A DNA stretch of 64,000 bases from JAFEDN01 sp963697455 (GTDB lineage Bacteria > Pseudomonadota > Gammaproteobacteria > Coxiellales > Coxiellaceae): positions 143,098 through 207,097 of the forward strand of contig CAVOOI010000032.1 in assembly GCA_963697455.1 (NCBI GenBank). The letters are read 5' to 3'. The position numbers were made by a program, and so were the translations under genes. Shown piece by piece: positions 46,845 through 56,109 of this stretch; the first letter of the stretch is position 1; each line of letters opens with the position of its first letter. The notes under the pieces were generated by a model, which searched no databases, had not been told where the DNA came from, and worked only from the letters and a program-made list of their open reading frames with translations.

Positions 46845-47621
46845 ATGAAAAAAAAATTATTATTTATCATCATTTTAGCTTTATTGGCCGGTTGCGCCCA
46901 CAAAGAGACGAACCCGTGGAAAGACTATGAAGGCAAAAGTTCCGGGGAAATTTTCTATGAAGGCGAACAGCATTTAGCTAAGAAAAAGTACAGTCTAGCA
47001 TCGGTTGATTTCGCGGCGCTGGATGCATTGTACCCGTTCGGCCCTTATGCCCAACAAGGTCAAATGGATATTATTTACGCATTATATATGAACGGTGATA
47101 ACGCTTCCGGATTGGCCGCAGCAGACCGTTATATTCGTTTATACCCGCAAGACCCCCACATTGATTACGTTTATTACATGAAAGGATTAATGAGTTTTGA
47201 GCAGGATTTTAATTGGTATCAAGCAGCGTTTGGTTTTGATCCGGCGCCGCATGATTTAACTGGAAAAAAGGAAGCCTTTTTCGCTTTTAATCAGGTGGTA
47301 CGCATTTATCCGCATAGTATTTATGCTCAAGATTCCGCATTACACATGGCTTTTATCCGCAACATGATGGCGCGTAAAGAAATGAACATCGCTGATTTTT
47401 ATTTAAAACGCAAAGCTTATGTCGCTGCCGCAAATCGCGCCAGCGGAGTAGTCCAGCATTATAGCGGTTCTTCTTCCGTGCCGCATGCGCTAGAGGTGAT
47501 GGCGATTTCTTATAAAGCCGCCGGGTTACCTGATTTTGCCAACAACAGTTATCGAATATTGGCAGCGAGTTATCCAGATAGCCCAGAATTTAAACGGTTG
47601 CAAGATAAATTCAAAGAATAA
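46845..47621 (+). CDS. bamD: outer membrane assembly lipoprotein BamD
   Basis: A 258-residue lipoprotein with lipobox LAGC (Cys about 17). TPR-like helices run through YEGEQHLAKKKYSLASVDFAALDALYPFGPYAQQ near 40-75, RYIRLYPQDPHIDYVYYMKGL near 102 and YPHSIYAQDS near 148. As part of the BAM complex it helps insert beta-barrels such as the one proposed at 1-4343. It ends on the next gene's start base. Confidence 0.93.
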   Translation: MKKKLLFIIILALLAGCAHKETNPWKDYEGKSSGEIFYEGEQHLAKKKYSLASVDFAALDALYPFGPYAQQGQMDIIYALYMNGDNASGLAAADRYIRLYPQDPHIDYVYYMKGLMSFEQDFNWYQAAFGFDPAPHDLTGKKEAFFAFNQVVRIYPHSIYAQDSALHMAFIRNMMARKEMNIADFYLKRKAYVAAANRASGVVQHYSGSSSVPHALEVMAISYKAAGLPDFANNSYRILAASYPDSPEFKRLQDKFKE

Positions 47622-48223
47622 TGGTAAAGCTAAGCGGACACGAATATTCCCGCGGTGGTTTAGCCGCTCATATACTCAGAAGGGTAGTCCATTTAGCCAG
47701 TATTTTAATTTTATGGATCTATTATCAATACGGGGCAGTGATTGCCCACGCGCTTGGCCTCCGTCTACCCCAATTAATTTGGCTTTGCCTAAGCATTATT
47801 TTAATTCTGGAAGCGCTCCGGTTATGGCAAGGCTGGACGGTGTTCGGTCAACGCCAATATGAACAAAAACGCTTATCAGCCTTTGCTTGGGGTGCGATTG
47901 GCATGGCCTTGGTATTGTTATTTGCTCCAGGCAAACAATTCGCGATTCCAATCATCTGTGCTTACGCGATTGGCGATCCATTGCTGGGAGAATTACGCGG
48001 CGCCAAACTAGCTAAAATATGGGTGGTCCTGATTGGGGTGATTGTCATCAGCGGAATTTGGTGGCTAGCTCATCTTTGGTTAGGTACACCATTATGGCTG
48101 GCTTTGATCATGGGCCCGTTAACCGTCGCCGCAGAATGGCCTTGCCTGAATTGGATCGATGATAACGCTTTGATGCAGTTGATTCCTTTATTGGTAATAC
48201 TCATCCTTCGTAACTCAATGTAG
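47621..48223 (+). CDS. polyprenol/dolichol-kinase-like CTP-dependent membrane enzyme
   Basis: A 200-residue polytopic protein with about six hydrophobic helices. AYAIGDPLLGELRG near 128-141 and AAEWPCLNWIDDNALMQLIPLL near 169-190 resemble the CTP-binding loop and DDN motif of the SEC59/DGK1/VTE5 cytidylyl-using kinase family. That would make it a lipid-alcohol kinase acting in the inner membrane. It starts at the last base of bamD, so the two are coupled. Family assignment by motif only. Confidence 0.6.
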   Translation: MVKLSGHEYSRGGLAAHILRRVVHLASILILWIYYQYGAVIAHALGLRLPQLIWLCLSIILILEALRLWQGWTVFGQRQYEQKRLSAFAWGAIGMALVLLFAPGKQFAIPIICAYAIGDPLLGELRGAKLAKIWVVLIGVIVISGIWWLAHLWLGTPLWLALIMGPLTVAAEWPCLNWIDDNALMQLIPLLVILILRNSM

Positions 48224-48224
48224 G

Positions 48225-49949
48225 TTACCAATCTAGATCTTTGTCACATTTTTTGATAGGAGTTTTCAATCCTTTTTTAATACTTGCGCGCATTCCTGGG
48301 ATCTCTAGTAAGCTAGATGTCTCTTGAGTTGCATCCCACCCAGAAGTAATAGGATAGCGGCGGTCTTTACCGAAAGCGCGTTGGGTAATGCGGATTCCGG
48401 GAGGCGCTTGACGGCGTTTATACTCATTGCGATTAATCATTTTAATCACTTTCTGAATAGTTGCCATATCAATGCCGGTTTCAGCAATCATTTCGGCGGA
48501 TTGATCTAACTCAATATAGCGCACTAAAATCTCATCTAAAATAGGATAGGGGGGTAGGCTGTCTTGGTCCAGTTGTCCGGCAGCGAGTTCTGCGGAAGGC
48601 GGACGTTCAATAACGCGTTGCGGAATGACTGGTGCAATACTGTTGCGATATTTCGCTAAGCGATAGACCATAGTTTTAGTGACGTCTTTCAACACCGAAA
48701 AACCCCCAGCCATATCACCGTATAAAGTGGCATAGCCAACGGACATCTCGCTTTTGTTGCCGGTGGTCAAGACAATCAAACCTTTTTTGTTGGAAAATGC
48801 CATTAATAAAGTGCCGCGAATGCGCGCTTGCAGGTTTTCTTCGGTGGTGTCGGCAGGCAAGCTGGCAAACGGTTCCGCTAAACTATTTAGAAAAGCGGTG
48901 AAAATAGGTTCGATATTGATAGTGAGATGCCGCACGCTTAATATCTCAGTTTGCCTTAACGCTTCTTCGGTGCTTATTTCCGAAGTATAGCGAGAAGGCA
49001 TCATAATAGTGATTACATTCTCACTACCTATAGCGTCTACCATAATCGCTAATGTCAGCGCTGAGTCAATTCCGCCGGATAAACCGAGCACTGCACCTGA
49101 AAATTGGTTTTTATGAATATAATCCCGTACACCCATTACCAGTGCTTCATAGATATTTTGTTCTTCAGACAAAATCGCAGGCAATTTCTCAGCTTGAATG
49201 GCGACTGATTTATCTGCATTTACAGAAATACGCACCGGCATGAGCGCTTCCGTAAAGTAAGATGCTTGTTGGCGGCATTGGCCGGATTGATCGATTACCA
49301 TCGAGCCGCCATCAAAAATCAGCTCATCTTGTCCGCCAATCAAATTTACATAAATAATAGGACAATGGGTTTCATGCACGCGTTCGATTAAAATTTTATG
49401 GCGAATTTTTGCTTTATTATGGTCAAAAGGCGATGCGTTCAACGACACGACTAATTGCGCGCCCGCGGCTACGGTTTGCTTAATCGGGTTCGCCGACCAA
49501 AGATCTTCACAGATCAAAACGCCGATGTTCACACCTTTCAGGTTGAACACGCAGGCTGAATCTCCGGGATAAAAATACCGCTTTTCATCGAACACAGTAT
49601 AATTGGGTAATTCCTGTTTGTTGTAGGTGGCAATTATTTTGCCGTCTTGAATGATTGCCGCTTGGTTAAACACGTATTGATTAATAAGCACTGGATAACC
49701 GACAATCAAGGTGATAGGTAAAGCTGCCTGCTGAATTTTTTTTAATGCTTGATGACATGCTTGTAAAAAATCGGCGCGAAATACTAAATCTTCTGGCGGA
49801 TAGCCTGAGAGAGTCATTTCCGGAAAAATCACGCAATCTGCATTCAGTTCCTGAATAGCGCGTTTGGCATAAAGGAGCACTTTCTCAGCGTTGCCTCCAG
49901 GATCCCCAACTAGCAGATTTATTTGTGCGGCGACTAAAGTAATTTGCAT
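48225..49949 (-). CDS. nadE: glutamine-dependent NAD+ synthetase
   Basis: A 574-residue two-domain enzyme making NAD+ from deamido-NAD. The N-terminal nitrilase-type glutaminase has FPEMTLSGYPPEDL near 43-55, Lys in YNKQELPNY near 112 and nucleophile Cys in GVLICEDLW near 147. The C-terminal synthetase has the P-loop LGLSGGIDSA near 285 and SNKKGLIVLTTGNKSE. It uses glutamine, which the GSII enzyme in this window could supply. Confidence 0.94.
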   Translation of the reverse strand: MQITLVAAQINLLVGDPGGNAEKVLLYAKRAIQELNADCVIFPEMTLSGYPPEDLVFRADFLQACHQALKKIQQAALPITLIVGYPVLINQYVFNQAAIIQDGKIIATYNKQELPNYTVFDEKRYFYPGDSACVFNLKGVNIGVLICEDLWSANPIKQTVAAGAQLVVSLNASPFDHNKAKIRHKILIERVHETHCPIIYVNLIGGQDELIFDGGSMVIDQSGQCRQQASYFTEALMPVRISVNADKSVAIQAEKLPAILSEEQNIYEALVMGVRDYIHKNQFSGAVLGLSGGIDSALTLAIMVDAIGSENVITIMMPSRYTSEISTEEALRQTEILSVRHLTINIEPIFTAFLNSLAEPFASLPADTTEENLQARIRGTLLMAFSNKKGLIVLTTGNKSEMSVGYATLYGDMAGGFSVLKDVTKTMVYRLAKYRNSIAPVIPQRVIERPPSAELAAGQLDQDSLPPYPILDEILVRYIELDQSAEMIAETGIDMATIQKVIKMINRNEYKRRQAPPGIRITQRAFGKDRRYPITSGWDATQETSSLLEIPGMRASIKKGLKTPIKKCDKDLDW

Positions 49950-49960
49950 AAAATTCTCAT

Positions 49961-50332
49961 TCAGGCGAGCAGCAGCGCAGCGACTACTCGCCGGCCCTCT
50001 GAGGCCAAGGCCGTATAAGTTCGGCAGGCAGCGCCGGTGTCCATACTTTCGATGCCTACTTTTTTTTCATAGATAGGACAGAATAAGCTAACAGGGGGCA
50101 TTTTAAAATGCTGGCCGGTCCTTAATAAAATCACTTCAGGATTTAAAGCCAACACGGAGGCCCAATCTTCCGGAGTTAATTCCTGCAGCGATTGTGGCCT
50201 CCAATCAGTAATGAGTTCTTGAGCAGAGATAATCAGGCTGCGCTGGTAAGTGTTTTCATTAATGGTGATAGCGCCTTGAAGGTAGGCGCGGATCCTGAAC
50301 AATGCCTCATTTGAATCTTGAGTTAAAATCAT
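49961..50332 (-). CDS. Mth938-like (DUF498) domain protein
   Basis: A 123-residue protein with YQRSLIISAQELITDWRPQSLQELTPEDW and a VILLRTGQHFKMPP turn, then VGIESMDTGAACRTYTALASEGRRVVAALL. This is the compact Mth938/NDUFAF3-like fold found near secretion or respiratory genes; the biochemical role is not known. Eleven bases upstream of nadE on the same strand. Confidence 0.8.
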   Translation of the reverse strand: MILTQDSNEALFRIRAYLQGAITINENTYQRSLIISAQELITDWRPQSLQELTPEDWASVLALNPEVILLRTGQHFKMPPVSLFCPIYEKKVGIESMDTGAACRTYTALASEGRRVVAALLLA

Positions 50333-50405
50333 GGTTTCAATTATACAATATTGTAACTATACAGCAAATAAATTCGCAAACGCAGAACATCTACGTGCTG
50401 TATAG

Positions 50406-51092
50406 TTAAGCGGACACCTGGAAGATTTTAGTGGAAGCCATGTATTGAGCGGACTTGCCATAAGCATACATTATAGTGCCGTCTTTGATGAAGGAAATTA
50501 ATTGCTTGTTCCGGCGGGGATCGACCGCGAAGCATCCCCAGCTAGTACCGAGATAGCCGTATACTTTAATAAAAGCAGGGCTAGCATAAGTAGCGCCATG
50601 GACTACCACGGCTCGAGACTCTACATTATTGTTGCTAGCTTCTAAGCCGCGAATCCGTAAAGAATAACCGTGTTGACCGACATAAGGATTTTCAGTGACA
50701 AATACTCCCACGCTGGATTCCAGAGAATTAGGTTTGTTGGAGAAGTCGGTAGTCCATGGTGAGTTCTTCTTGCCAGAATGCTCACCATGAGTCACTGGCA
50801 GAGCCATTAGAATTGCGCCGGTTTTTATATTGATTACGTATAAACGGTCTTTGGCTGAAGATACGGTAAAATCAACAATAGTTAGAATATCTCGGTGCTT
50901 AACAGTGGTGGTTTTTAACGCCCATTGATAGCCTACTAACGCCATTTGTACCGCTTGCGGACTTAAATTGGTATTATGAGCCAAGTTATAAGCAAGTTGC
51001 ATATAATTGGTAGTGGCAGCTTGGGCGAAGCCAAACGGCAAGGACATCATTAGACCGGCAACGGTGATTAATTTATTTAAATGTCGTTTCAT
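50406..51092 (-). CDS. murein L,D-transpeptidase catalytic domain protein
   Basis: A 228-residue exported protein with a signal peptide (cut near AQA|AT, about 26). The catalytic core shows VTHGEHSGKKN near 110, VVHGATYASPAFIKVYGYLGTSWGCFAV near 167-194, with the nucleophilic Cys in SWGCFAV, and a conserved SLRIRGLE. This matches the YkuD-type transpeptidase subfamily (L,D-TPase_2). It could crosslink peptidoglycan or attach proteins to it. Stands alone, divergent from rlmB. Confidence 0.85.
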   Translation of the reverse strand: MKRHLNKLITVAGLMMSLPFGFAQAATTNYMQLAYNLAHNTNLSPQAVQMALVGYQWALKTTTVKHRDILTIVDFTVSSAKDRLYVINIKTGAILMALPVTHGEHSGKKNSPWTTDFSNKPNSLESSVGVFVTENPYVGQHGYSLRIRGLEASNNNVESRAVVVHGATYASPAFIKVYGYLGTSWGCFAVDPRRNKQLISFIKDGTIMYAYGKSAQYMASTKIFQVSA

Positions 51093-51234
51093 GATTTACC
51101 TCAGGATTAATTCACTGATCAGCTTGTTTTTCCTTCGTTGTTGTGTACATTTCGTCTTGAAGCGCCATTATGTACTACTTGTAAGTAAAGTCAAGTATTT
51201 CTTACCTTAAATAGTTATTTTTTTGCGAGGGTGT

Positions 51235-51975
51235 ATGGCAAAAGACGAATTTATATATGGTTATCAATCACTTAGGGGAATACTGCGCTACCAGCCGGGT
51301 GTAATCCAGAGGTTGTTTTTGCAACAACAAAGAGGGGACGATCGAATTAAAGAAATTCTGCAATGGGCCCAGACCGCTAAAGTAGGTGTAACCTGGGTAG
51401 GCCGCGCAGAGCTGGAACAAATGGTAGGCTCCAGTCAGCATCAGGGTATGGCTGCCCAATGTACCCGGATCTCGGCGATGCCGGAGTCAATGTTGGAAGG
51501 CTTGTTAGAGGATGAATCGCAGCCGCTGATCCTGCTCATTTTAGATGGTGTGCAAGACCCCCATAATTTGGGAGCTTGTCTCCGCACCGCTAATGCCATG
51601 GGTGTTGCCGCGGTGATTACCCCCAAAGACCGGGCAGTAGGATTGACTGAAGTGGTCCACAAGACTGCTTGCGGGGCCACTGCGGTTACGCCGTTCATTC
51701 AGGTCACTAATTTGGCTAGGACTCTCAGAGAAATAAAAGAATATGGGGTTTGGCTGGTGGGCTTAGATGCAGAAGCGGATACGAGCATAATGGGGTTAGA
51801 GGCTGGAAAACGGGTTGGATTGATTTTAGGTTCAGAAGGCGAAGGCTTGCGGCGCCTCACCAAAGAGCATTGTGATTATCTGGTGCATATTCCTATGTAT
51901 GGCACGGTAGACAGTTTAAATGTTTCCGTGGCTGCGGCCATAGGACTTTATGAGTTACAGCGGAAAAATAAGTAA
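51235..51975 (+). CDS. rlmB: 23S rRNA 2'-O-ribose methyltransferase RlmB
   Basis: A 246-residue SPOUT enzyme methylating G2251. ATG 51235 (MAKDEFIYGYQSLRGIL) follows GAGGGTG; the TTG at 51223 is less likely. The substrate-binding domain is near 1-75. SPOUT motifs: LDGVQDPHNLGACLRTA near 103, LILGSEGEGLRRL near 195, and IPMYGTVDSLNVSVAAAI near 218, forming the SAM knot. Length is typical. Confidence 0.94.
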   Translation: MAKDEFIYGYQSLRGILRYQPGVIQRLFLQQQRGDDRIKEILQWAQTAKVGVTWVGRAELEQMVGSSQHQGMAAQCTRISAMPESMLEGLLEDESQPLILLILDGVQDPHNLGACLRTANAMGVAAVITPKDRAVGLTEVVHKTACGATAVTPFIQVTNLARTLREIKEYGVWLVGLDAEADTSIMGLEAGKRVGLILGSEGEGLRRLTKEHCDYLVHIPMYGTVDSLNVSVAAAIGLYELQRKNK

Positions 51976-51980
51976 TGCCG

Positions 51981-52002
51981 GATCCGGCTATTAAGCCGGA
52001 TC
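51981..52002. terminator. hairpin between convergent rlmB and exported-protein gene
   Basis: GATCCGGCT-atta-AGCCGGATC is a perfect 9-bp stem six bases after the rlmB stop. It lacks a T-tract on either side. Confidence 0.55.
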
Positions 52003-52027
52003 TAACACCACGCATGACAATGCGATA

Positions 52028-52541
52028 TTACTGACCTGCTGAATATAATTTAACGCTCATACCTACTGGATAGGTACCGTCTGGGTTTTTGTTGGTGCAT
52101 TGATAATTATCTACAGTGCCAACGTTAAATACTGTGCTCTCGACTATGCCTATTGTTGCAACTTCGCCTACCGTAGCCGGCACTTGCGTGAGATCATCTC
52201 GACTAAAAATTTTAACATAAACGGCATTTGAAGACGGTGGTTTGCCCCCGTTAAAGGTGTCCCACGCCCACTTGCTATAGAGAGGATTTGCCTTCACAGA
52301 ATTATAGAATCCTGGAAGATCAATATTTGCTAGATTCCCGTTATAACTACCATCAGCATTTTGAGTGAGTGTACGAGATACGCCACTTGACGTCACATCC
52401 TCGCCGGAATAGACACTGATAAAAAGTCAATGTTCCGTTGTAAGTGTAGCTGGTAGCTGAGCCAGCCGCTTGGGCGCTTATTCCTGCGAACAAGGCGCTG
52501 CTTAACATGGTCAATCCAATAACTAATTTCTTTTTATACAT
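52028..52541 (-). CDS. small exported protein, reading frame broken by one base
   Basis: From ATG 52541 a signal peptide (MYKKKLVIGLTMLSSALFAG, cut near AQA) opens a frame that stops early. Removing one T from the TTTTT run near 52418-52422 joins it to the downstream frame (ISVYSGEDVTSSGVSRTLTQ...), giving about 170 residues ending at 52028. It would be a secreted beta-rich protein that I do not recognise; ribosomes would otherwise stop after 62 codons. Homopolymer sequencing error is the simplest cause. Confidence 0.65.
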
Positions 52542-52685
52542 AAAATATCCTCTTAAATGATTTTAAAAAATAATTAAATTAAATAGATACAAAGTTTACG
52601 TAGGGATAGTATGCTTATGAAATTTGTTTGTCAATTAGTGAAAAAATTGCCGGAATTGCTCCACACATTTTTGTGGATTTGGGCG

Positions 52686-55448
52686 TTATTGGAGAATTTT
52701 TATAGTTTGTTCAACTAAGGCTACGCGCATTTTAGGATCGGTAGCGCTGATTTTAAATCGTAATATTTTGCTGCCTTGCAACTGGTATAACTTAGGATAT
52801 TTTTGAATGAGCGCGATTAATTTTTGCAAATTTATTTTAGGATTTTCGCCAAAATGCAAATAACCATATTGGTCAGTGACTTCTACTTTGGTAATTCCCA
52901 ACGGCGCTACGTCTAATTTAAGTTGTGTCATCGCAAATAACTGTTGAATGACATCGGGAAAAATTCCAAAGCGGTCAATCATTTCCGCTTTTAATTCATC
53001 AATTTCCTGGGCATTGATACAATTAGCTAAACGTTTATATAAAGTCAGTCGAGTGCCGACATCGCCTAAATAACTTTCAGGAATAAATGCGCTGGTATGT
53101 AAATTTATTTCCGGGCCTTGTTGCGAGGCCAGTTCTAAAGCAGGTTCTTCTCCGGCTTTTAAAGCGCGAACCGCTTCTTCTAATAATTCCATGTAAAAAG
53201 AAAATCCTACCGCTTGAATGTGACCGCTTTGTTCCTCACCCAATAATTCGCCGGCGCCACGGATTTCTAAATCGTGAGTGGCTAATTGAAAACCTGCGCC
53301 CAGATTTTCTAACTGACTAATTGCGGTCAAGCGTTTTTCTGCGTCCGCATTTAGTTTCTGTTCGGCAGGAATTAGTAAGTAAGCATAAGCTTGATGATGG
53401 GAACGGCCAACGCGGCCTCGAAGCTGGTGAAGTTGCGCTAAACCGAAGCGGTTGGCGCGGTTGATAATAATGGTATTGGCAGTAGGAATATCGATTCCGG
53501 ATTCGATAATGGTAGTGCAAACTAACACATTAAAGCGCTGATGATAAAAATCCGCCATCACTTTTTCCAATTGGCGTTCGTGCATCTGCCCATGAGCGAT
53601 GCCAATGCGTGCTTCCGGCACAATGGTTTGCAATTTTTCAGCCATGGCTACAATGGTGTTCACTTCATTATGCAGAAAATAAAGTTGGCCGCCGCGCATG
53701 GCTTCCCGCAGTACCGCTTCGCGAATAATAGCTAGGTTCATATTCATAGACAAAAGTTTTAATCGATAAACGCCGGGCAGGCGGAGTCGCGATAATCGAT
53801 AAATCCCGCGTCCCGGCTAACGCCATATTCAGAGTGCGGGGAATTGGCGTTGCGGTAAGGGTTAAAATATCGACGTGTGCGCGCAACGCTTTGATGCGTT
53901 CTTTTTGCCTGACTCCAAACCGATGTTCTTCATCAATAATTAGCAAGCCCAGGTCTTTAAAGTGAATGTCTTCCGATAATAATTTGTGCGTGCCAATATG
54001 CGATATCAATTTTTCCTTCCGTTAAACGCTGCAGCAGCGATTTTTTGAGCTTTGGGATTTTGCATGCGGGAGAAAGCGGCGATTTGAATGGGCCAATCCG
54101 CAAACCGATCTTGGAAACTATGTAAATGCTGTTCAGCCAGTAAGGTAGTTGGCACTAAAATTGTCACTTGTTTGCCGTCTTGTACCGCTAGAAACGCGGC
54201 TTGCATCGCCACTTCAGTTTTGCCAAAGCCAACATCGCCACACACTAAACGATCCATACAGCGCGTCGAAGTCATATCGTCGATGACTTGGTTAATGGCT
54301 TTAGTTTGATCTGGCGTTTCTTCAAACGGAAAGGCGCGGCGGAATTGTAAAAAATGGTGGTCGGGTTTTTTGAAAGCATGGCCGGGCGCTGCCTGGCGTT
54401 GACTATATATTTCTAATAATTCGGCGGCGACATCGCGGACTTGTTCAGCGGTTTTGCGTTTAATAGTTTGCCATTGTTTAGTACCCAGCCGTTGCAAGGG
54501 AGCGTGATCGGCGTCAGCGCCGGTATAACGGCTGATTTGGTGCAGAGCTGTGACTGGGACGTAGATCTTATCGCCGCCGGCATATTCTAATTTTAAATAT
54601 TCACCTTCTTGGCCGCCGGCACTCATTTGTTCCAGTCCTAAGTACCGGCCAACTCCGTGGTCGATATGCACCACCGGCGCGCCGATCTGCAATTCAGCTA
54701 GATTGCGGATGATAGTGGCAGGATCTTGCCGAGCCCCTTTGCGCAAGCGCCGTTGTTCTACTTGCTCGCCAAACAGTTGCGATTCACAGATTAGGGTTAA
54801 ATCTGGCTGGTGTAACCACAAGCCTAAATCGAGAGGTGCGACACATATTCCCTGATTGACTTCGGCGTGCAAAAAATCTTGCCAAGTATTAAAGGTAAGT
54901 GGATGTAAATTGATATCAGTGAGCAATTCCAGCAAGATTTCGCGACGCCCAGTGGTTTCTGCGCAAAATAAAGTGCGGGCGGGGGTTTCGTTTAAGAATG
55001 ATTGTAAACGATTCAAGGGGTTTTTAGTTTTGTGATCGACAGTCAGCGCCGGAGGTTCTTGCGTATCAAAATTAAAATGCCCGGCTTTTTCCATTAATGA
55101 TTCTGAATGACATTGAATTTGCGGGAATGATTTTAGTTGTGAGAATACTTCATTGGGCGCTATGAAGATTGCCGCCGGTTCACACAATGGCCGTTGCTGA
55201 TCATGCCGTAATTGTTCGTAACGCGTCGTCACTTCCTGCCAAAATTTATCTGCAACGGCGGATAAGGGATTGGTGCAAATAATTTGGGTGGTTGCGGGTA
55301 AATAATCGAAAAAAGTATTCAATTCCGGGAAAAATAATGGCAAATAATATTCCGCGCCGGTAGCGGGCATAGCGTCGCTGATACTCTCATACATCGGCGA
55401 ATCTTTAGGATTTCCCGAAAATTGCGCGCGCCAATTTACCACTTGCAC
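52686..55448 (-). pseudogene. mfd: transcription-repair coupling factor, truncated and frameshifted
   Basis: Mfd removes stalled RNA polymerase and recruits UvrA. Three frames carry consecutive parts: 54006-55448 (RNA polymerase-interaction domain, Walker A VCGDVGFGKTEVAM), 53668-54009 (DEEH helicase motif, LTATPIPRTLNMA) and 52686-53753 (helicase motifs V/VI, LRGRVGRSHHQ, then TRG and the C-terminal domain). Each junction fits one extra base: in an A-run near 54050, a T near 53997, and a T near 53735. About 240 N-terminal residues (UvrB-homology region) are missing where foreign DNA begins at about 55,440. Confidence 0.9.
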
Positions 55449-55799
55449 TTCTCCCTTGGCATTGGAGCGACTGGTTCCCGCAGTTCCGTTCGAAAGCCTG
55501 TGTCAATTCACGCCCCCTTTACGCCGGTCGCCGCCTGCCCAGTAATCAGGGCTCCCGGCAGGCTTCTCCCAGAAGTTCCACTCGCCTCTGGTTTCGACGA
55601 CACCTTGATCTTAACGACGCGTCAGCGGAAGGTTTGCTTTCGCTCGTCTCTCTGACACTTACCAGCACAGGTATTCCCTGTACCTTAGCCCCAACGCTCA
55701 CTACCGCGACTTTTAACCGCAGCAGCTTGGGGTGGTTTGACGCCTACTCCTGAAAGTCGACGCCGATGGGCCCACCATCATCTTTCAAACAGCTTCCAT
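55449..55799. other. GC-rich transition DNA beyond the mfd break
   Basis: No ORF here is convincing. The stretch is rich in short hairpins (e.g. GCCTGCC...GGCAGGC near 55530-55563). On the minus strand its style recalls the structured non-coding part of a bacterial group II intron, but I could not identify intron ends or a maturase. Composition changes from the mfd side to this side within about 20 bases. Confidence 0.35.
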
Positions 55800-56109
55800 A
55801 TGGTTCTTGGGCATTACTCCTTTCCGCATATGTTGCTACGGCACACAATGGAACAAGATCGAGCATCGCATGTTCTGCCACATCACTCAGAACTGGCGCG
55901 CCATGCCTCTCGTCAGCCTATATGTCGTGATTGCACTGATCGCCGCCACAACGACGAAAAAAGGACTTTCGATCAGCTGCGACCTCGATCCCAATCTCTA
56001 TCCCAAAGGCATAAAGGTCCCAGACGCGGAAATGGCGAGCCTCAACATAACCCGCGACAAGTTCCATCCAGAATGGAATTACAGCATCGCGCCTAGGACC
56101 CGATCATGA
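55800..56109 (+). mobile_element. ISAzo13-family transposase C-terminal remnant
   Basis: A 100-residue ORF beginning at 55807 contains QWNKIEHRMFCHITQNWR, PLVSLYVVIALIAATTT and ITRDKFHPEWNYSI, matching the end of ISAzo13-type DDE transposases. The first two thirds are absent, and just upstream the frame is disturbed (HYSFPH in another frame). It is dead and marks a rearranged boundary next to the mfd break. Confidence 0.75.

Noticed and set aside
53668..55448. Programmed frameshifting in mfd
   Set aside because: Three separate one-base insertions without a slippery site plus pseudoknot, and similar indels in neighbouring unrelated genes, point to error or decay.
55449..55799. Group II intron 5' segment
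   Set aside because: Structured style only; no identifiable 5' boundary, domain V or maturase was found, so no call was made.
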